Assembly (NCBI GenBank): GCA_037576195.1
Contig: CM075102.1
Coordinates: 37,444,745 to 37,508,744, forward strand
Source: Phytoseiulus persimilis
Taxonomy: Eukaryota; Arthropoda; Arachnida; Mesostigmata; Phytoseiidae
Reading direction: 5' to 3'
Length of the DNA: 64,000 bases
This document shows positions 60,914-64,000 of the stretch, piece after piece. Position 1 is the stretch's first letter. Each line of letters starts with the position of its first letter. The notes below the pieces were generated by a model. It did no database searches. It had not been told where the DNA came from and was given only the letters and a program-made list of their open reading frames with translations. The position numbers and the translations under genes are program-made.

Positions 60914-61888
60914 CGGCTCTGCCCAAATGTCTGTCGTCCGCCGTGGTCCCCGTCTTCATGTCGTGCGATGAGAAACTCTTACGAGAGAAACATTTTCAAA
61001 GCAACAGGCTGTTTGTTAGCGAGTCCACACTCCGGGAAACGACTTCCTGCTTTCCACTGAATTTTTACAGGTTACAAGCACAAAACGTTTCGGCTGATTT
61101 GGGCGATGACAGTCAGAGTCCGTTGGATACTCTCCACTTGAGCTCCAGCCTCTTCCTCGTGGAACGCTAGTGTGGCCGCGCTCGAAAACTCAGAGAGCTC
61201 GAACCCTCTTCGGAGAGCAGAATCGCTCATCGACTGGTTTCTCCGCTGTAGCTGTGGAAGACTGAATGTCCAATATCTGTCGCCCTTGTCGTTATTTTAT
61301 ACTTTATCATTCCGTTGGTAGGCGAAAACAATGGAAAATCGTGGACAGAGCGAACATCCAGAAAGCAACAAGACTGGGAAGAATGCCATGAGGGAAGAAC
61401 AGACGAGCTCGGGCCCGGATCGGGGTCTACCTTACGAGCATTGTGACAGTTTTGTTCTGCAAAACATATCCTAGAGGTTCCAGTGTGGTTTAAGCCGCAA
61501 AGGCATGTGAGCTTAAGCTCGTTACTTGTGTTGCCAGGAGAGCCAGGAATGTTCTCCTTTTCCCTCTCTTGTACGGAGCGACCAGTCTGTTGCGTTGATG
61601 ATCATACGGTGTCACCCGAAGCTCCCGCATGCTTCGCTGTCGCACCGAGGAGAGGCATCTCCTCTGTGAGCAACAGCGAAAGGCAGGACGTCCGAATTTC
61701 TCCGATTGAAACTCACGGCGACTCGATACATTCTGTTCAGGTTCACCAAATGGCAACCGCACAAAATCCATCGATGACGGAAAAAGCATCCGAATTCGCA
61801 AAAGTATTTCTCTTTGTCCATTCCTTCGTTGTTCGTCGATCCTCTTGCGCCGGATAGCTGAGGATTCTACGTAAAAATTAAACTCTTC

Positions 61889-62209
61889 TTAGTTCAGTAT
61901 TTTTTTTGGGCGAAACCAACCGAATGCATTTTGCACTAGCTCGCTGCCCGATGAGGACGGGGACGCCCGATGACTAGAAAGCTTGGAGGCAGATCGTAGC
62001 GACTTCATTTCATCTATCAAAGTGCTGGGACATGCTAACCGTTGTCGCTGCGGACATCGTTTCAGTTGTTTCTGCTGCTGTCGTTGCTGGCGGCCTGGAA
62101 ACACGCTATAACGAGTCGTTCTCAAAGACGGAACACTCCTGAGGGATTGATATTCCTGCATTTCCCGTCGCGAGTTCTGTGTGCTCGCTTGCGTGTCATC
62201 GCCACGCAT
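61889..62209 (-). CDS. Candidate 106-residue Ser/Gln/Arg-rich ORF
   Basis: ATG 62209 (minus strand) opens 106 codons to a TAA. The product is Ser-, Gln- and Arg-rich with a Gln/Lys block (QQRQQQKQLKR) in the middle and a Ser-rich stretch (SSHRASPSSSGSE) before a short hydrophobic and basic end. A possible acceptor (gtgtttccag) inside the frame would make the second half a terminal exon. There is no signal peptide or domain. The length is within chance expectation. Confidence 0.2.
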   Translation of the reverse strand: MRGDDTQASTQNSRREMQEYQSLRSVPSLRTTRYSVFPGRQQRQQQKQLKRCPQRQRLACPSTLIDEMKSLRSASKLSSHRASPSSSGSELVQNAFGWFRPKKILN

Positions 62210-62504
62210 TCGGTGTTAATCGCTTCCCACGCACCGTCTCCGTATGCAGCTGCAACGGAACGGAGGCTTGCGCACACATTTCACTGCAAATGTGAGAGTT
62301 CGTAGATCGTTGTGCAGTCAGGCGACCTTAGCTCAGCAATGTTTCCCAGCCATGGACAGTCTTGGAGAGACGTACACGAGCGAAGCCGTTGGACAGCTAT
62401 GGCGAGCTGGAATGGAGGTCGCAGAACAGTAGTTCCCGCCTAGCTGGAGCAAATGGAAGACACAAAGGTGCTGTATAGTATATGAAGTTTACTCGGGCCA
62501 ACTG

Positions 62505-62819
62505 ATGTTATGGTGTCTGTCATATGTTGTTGTAGTATTGTTTTCGTCGTTTGCGATGCTGGTAGTAGGTGTGACGGGCATTAGGCACAACCCGGGTGCG
62601 CCGTCGAGCAACACACAGTCATGCGAGCGACCAACAAACCAAACGGTGGATGGACACAGCCACAGTCGTATACGTCGGAAACAGCTCATATATGACAGTC
62701 GCGCACCTATGTCGCGCACCCCCGAAACTCGCTCGTCCCTTTACGAAGTGCTTTTTACGGTCGAACGTAAACCCATGCCCAACCGGAAGAAGGCACCAGT
62801 GACGAGCATCCGCGTATGA
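62505..62819 (+). CDS. Candidate small secreted protein with dibasic sites
   Basis: ATG 62505 opens 104 codons. The N-terminus is a strong signal peptide or membrane helix (MLWCLSYVVVVLFSSFAMLV), with likely cleavage after VGVTG. The remaining 80 residues are polar with one N-glycosylation site (NQT), basic clusters at RIRRK and RKK, and no cysteine pairing pattern. That layout would suit a peptide-hormone precursor or other small secreted protein, but no known peptide motif is recognised. It stands alone, with no splice evidence or promoter. A complete unspliced frame beginning with a signal sequence is the only support. Confidence 0.3.
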   Translation: MLWCLSYVVVVLFSSFAMLVVGVTGIRHNPGAPSSNTQSCERPTNQTVDGHSHSRIRRKQLIYDSRAPMSRTPETRSSLYEVLFTVERKPMPNRKKAPVTSIRV

Positions 62820-64000
62820 CCTCTGAAACAACCTTTCACTATTGCTACGTCGATAGGTTCCCCCTTCCCTCTACTACTCGTACGATCCGGTGTTCGCATG
62901 CCTCGGAGCTCCGATCCGGTCGAAGAGGACAACTGTTGGGCACTCTCGCTCCTCGACCGAGAGTGGAAGACCTGACTCCTTGACCACGATGCTGCTTCGG
63001 ATTCCCTCTCCGGTCTGGCTCTGAAATCTCGCTCAGGATCGGTCCAATACCGGTTGACCGTCTTGCCTACGCTTCCCTCCTCCCCGGTAGTCCTGGAACG
63101 ACTAACTCAAGAGACGGACTCTCTTGGCCAATGTGATCGCACGCTCCTGTGCGTTATCTTTGTGTATCCGCAAGCTGTCTTGTTTCTTGCGCGAATTCGC
63201 AAGTTGTTCCTCCATGTTGACACTTGACCCGCCAGTCATCGGCGAGAGCACCGTTCCGTTACCTCTTATGCCTTCAAGCTGAGCTCGCATGGCTTTCCAA
63301 CACAGCGTTTGCATCTGTAGCAACAAGCCGTGTCCAAGCTGAGCATCCAAGCGTTCCACGCCGGAGAATCTGCCTCAGATTGATACTGGCTCGCATGAAT
63401 TATCGACTATTGTTGCCAGCAACCAGCAGTAGTTCGGTAGCTGCCGTCACCGTTACCTATGAAACGAACTTGACAAACGAGAAGAACTAAACGATGACCA
63501 AAAAAATTATTTCAAATTTTTCGGGAGAAAAAAGAAGCCGGCGAGAGGAAATATCAGCGCCGGAGACCAAAACGACGAGAACCGCAGCAGTGGAGGCTCG
63601 ATAACAAGCAGGATAAAACTCAGCGAACCGACGTTTTGCTACTGGGTGAAAAATGCTCCATTGTTCATCAAAGCGTAGGGGAACCCCGTCAGTTTGTTTC
63701 GCTTTCTGAGCGAATTCGCTACGTGTTTATCTAACTTTTCAGTTAGTTATCTAGTTTCTGTTCTTCTTGTTCTTATCTTGTCTTCAGTTCCGACGTGTGA
63801 GCAACCATAGATTTATGGCAATCAGGAACGATGCATCGCAGAGCAAGGGAATCTCGCGAGGAAGTCAAGCCCCGCGTTTGCTAGTAGTGTTCAGCCGTCA
63901 GCTGCGGGAGCTTTGTCTGCGGCGTGAGAATGATGATCGTTGAGAGAATGCGTTCGAAGGAACCTGTAATAGCGAAGTCAACCCGACAAGAAGAGGAATG
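62820..64000. other. Gene-poor window end
   Basis: Frames at 63102-63359 (minus, GTG start only) and 63224-63490 (plus) overlap in antisense and have no support. Nothing else is recognised up to the window edge. Confidence 0.4.

Noticed and set aside
1-64000. Search for reverse transcriptase, transposase or integrase motifs and CRISPR-like arrays
   Set aside because: None of the expected motifs was recognised on either strand, and no array of spaced identical repeats exists. A by-eye search can miss badly decayed elements.

Overview
The window looks like nuclear DNA of an arthropod with roughly balanced base composition. Two things point that way: an unmistakable headcase (hdc/HECA) gene at 13667-14956 on the plus strand, and short GT-AG introns of about 50-150 bases in the other gene models. 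No bacterial operons, rRNA operon, confident tRNA or CRISPR array was seen. Single-exon headcase, very short introns and abundant tetranucleotide simple repeats would suit a small-genome chelicerate such as a mite. That placement is inference; only 'arthropod-like metazoan' is reasonably supported.

Layout. 0-2.5 kb holds a long imperfect inverted repeat (about 350-base arms) directly followed by a strict 45-base tandem array. 4.2-5.4 kb holds a plausible five-exon gene for a small single-pass membrane protein with a cysteine-rich ectodomain. 5.9-7.7 kb has two weaker spliced models. 12-15.1 kb is the headcase locus: a repeat-rich upstream region, a leader with a small upstream ORF, an uninterrupted 429-codon CDS, and an open in-frame stretch after the stop. 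24.1-25.5 kb carries a clearly decayed AGC-family protein kinase copy that has lost the glycine loop, catalytic Asp and DFG glycine. 33.6-33.9 kb has a compact promoter-like cluster (octamer, CRE-like site, TATA) with a short ORF at the expected distance. 40.9-41.1 kb has a 5S-rRNA-like fragment. 60-62.9 kb has several short ORFs with signal-peptide-like starts.

Most of the remaining 40+ kb is gene-poor. In DNA of this composition, open frames of 100-200 codons are expected by chance across six frames of 64 kb, and most open frames here look like that. They were reported only when a second kind of evidence (splice signals, signal peptide, promoter, poly-A signal or homology) supported them.

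No multi-gene pathway can be read from the window. Headcase is the only gene with a confident identity. It is a cytoplasmic/nuclear regulator that restrains growth and differentiation in imaginal and stem cells of insects. The kinase copy shows that a lineage gene family has been duplicating and decaying here. The most unusual structures are the inverted-repeat plus 45-base-array composite and the kinase fossil with its C-terminal tail.
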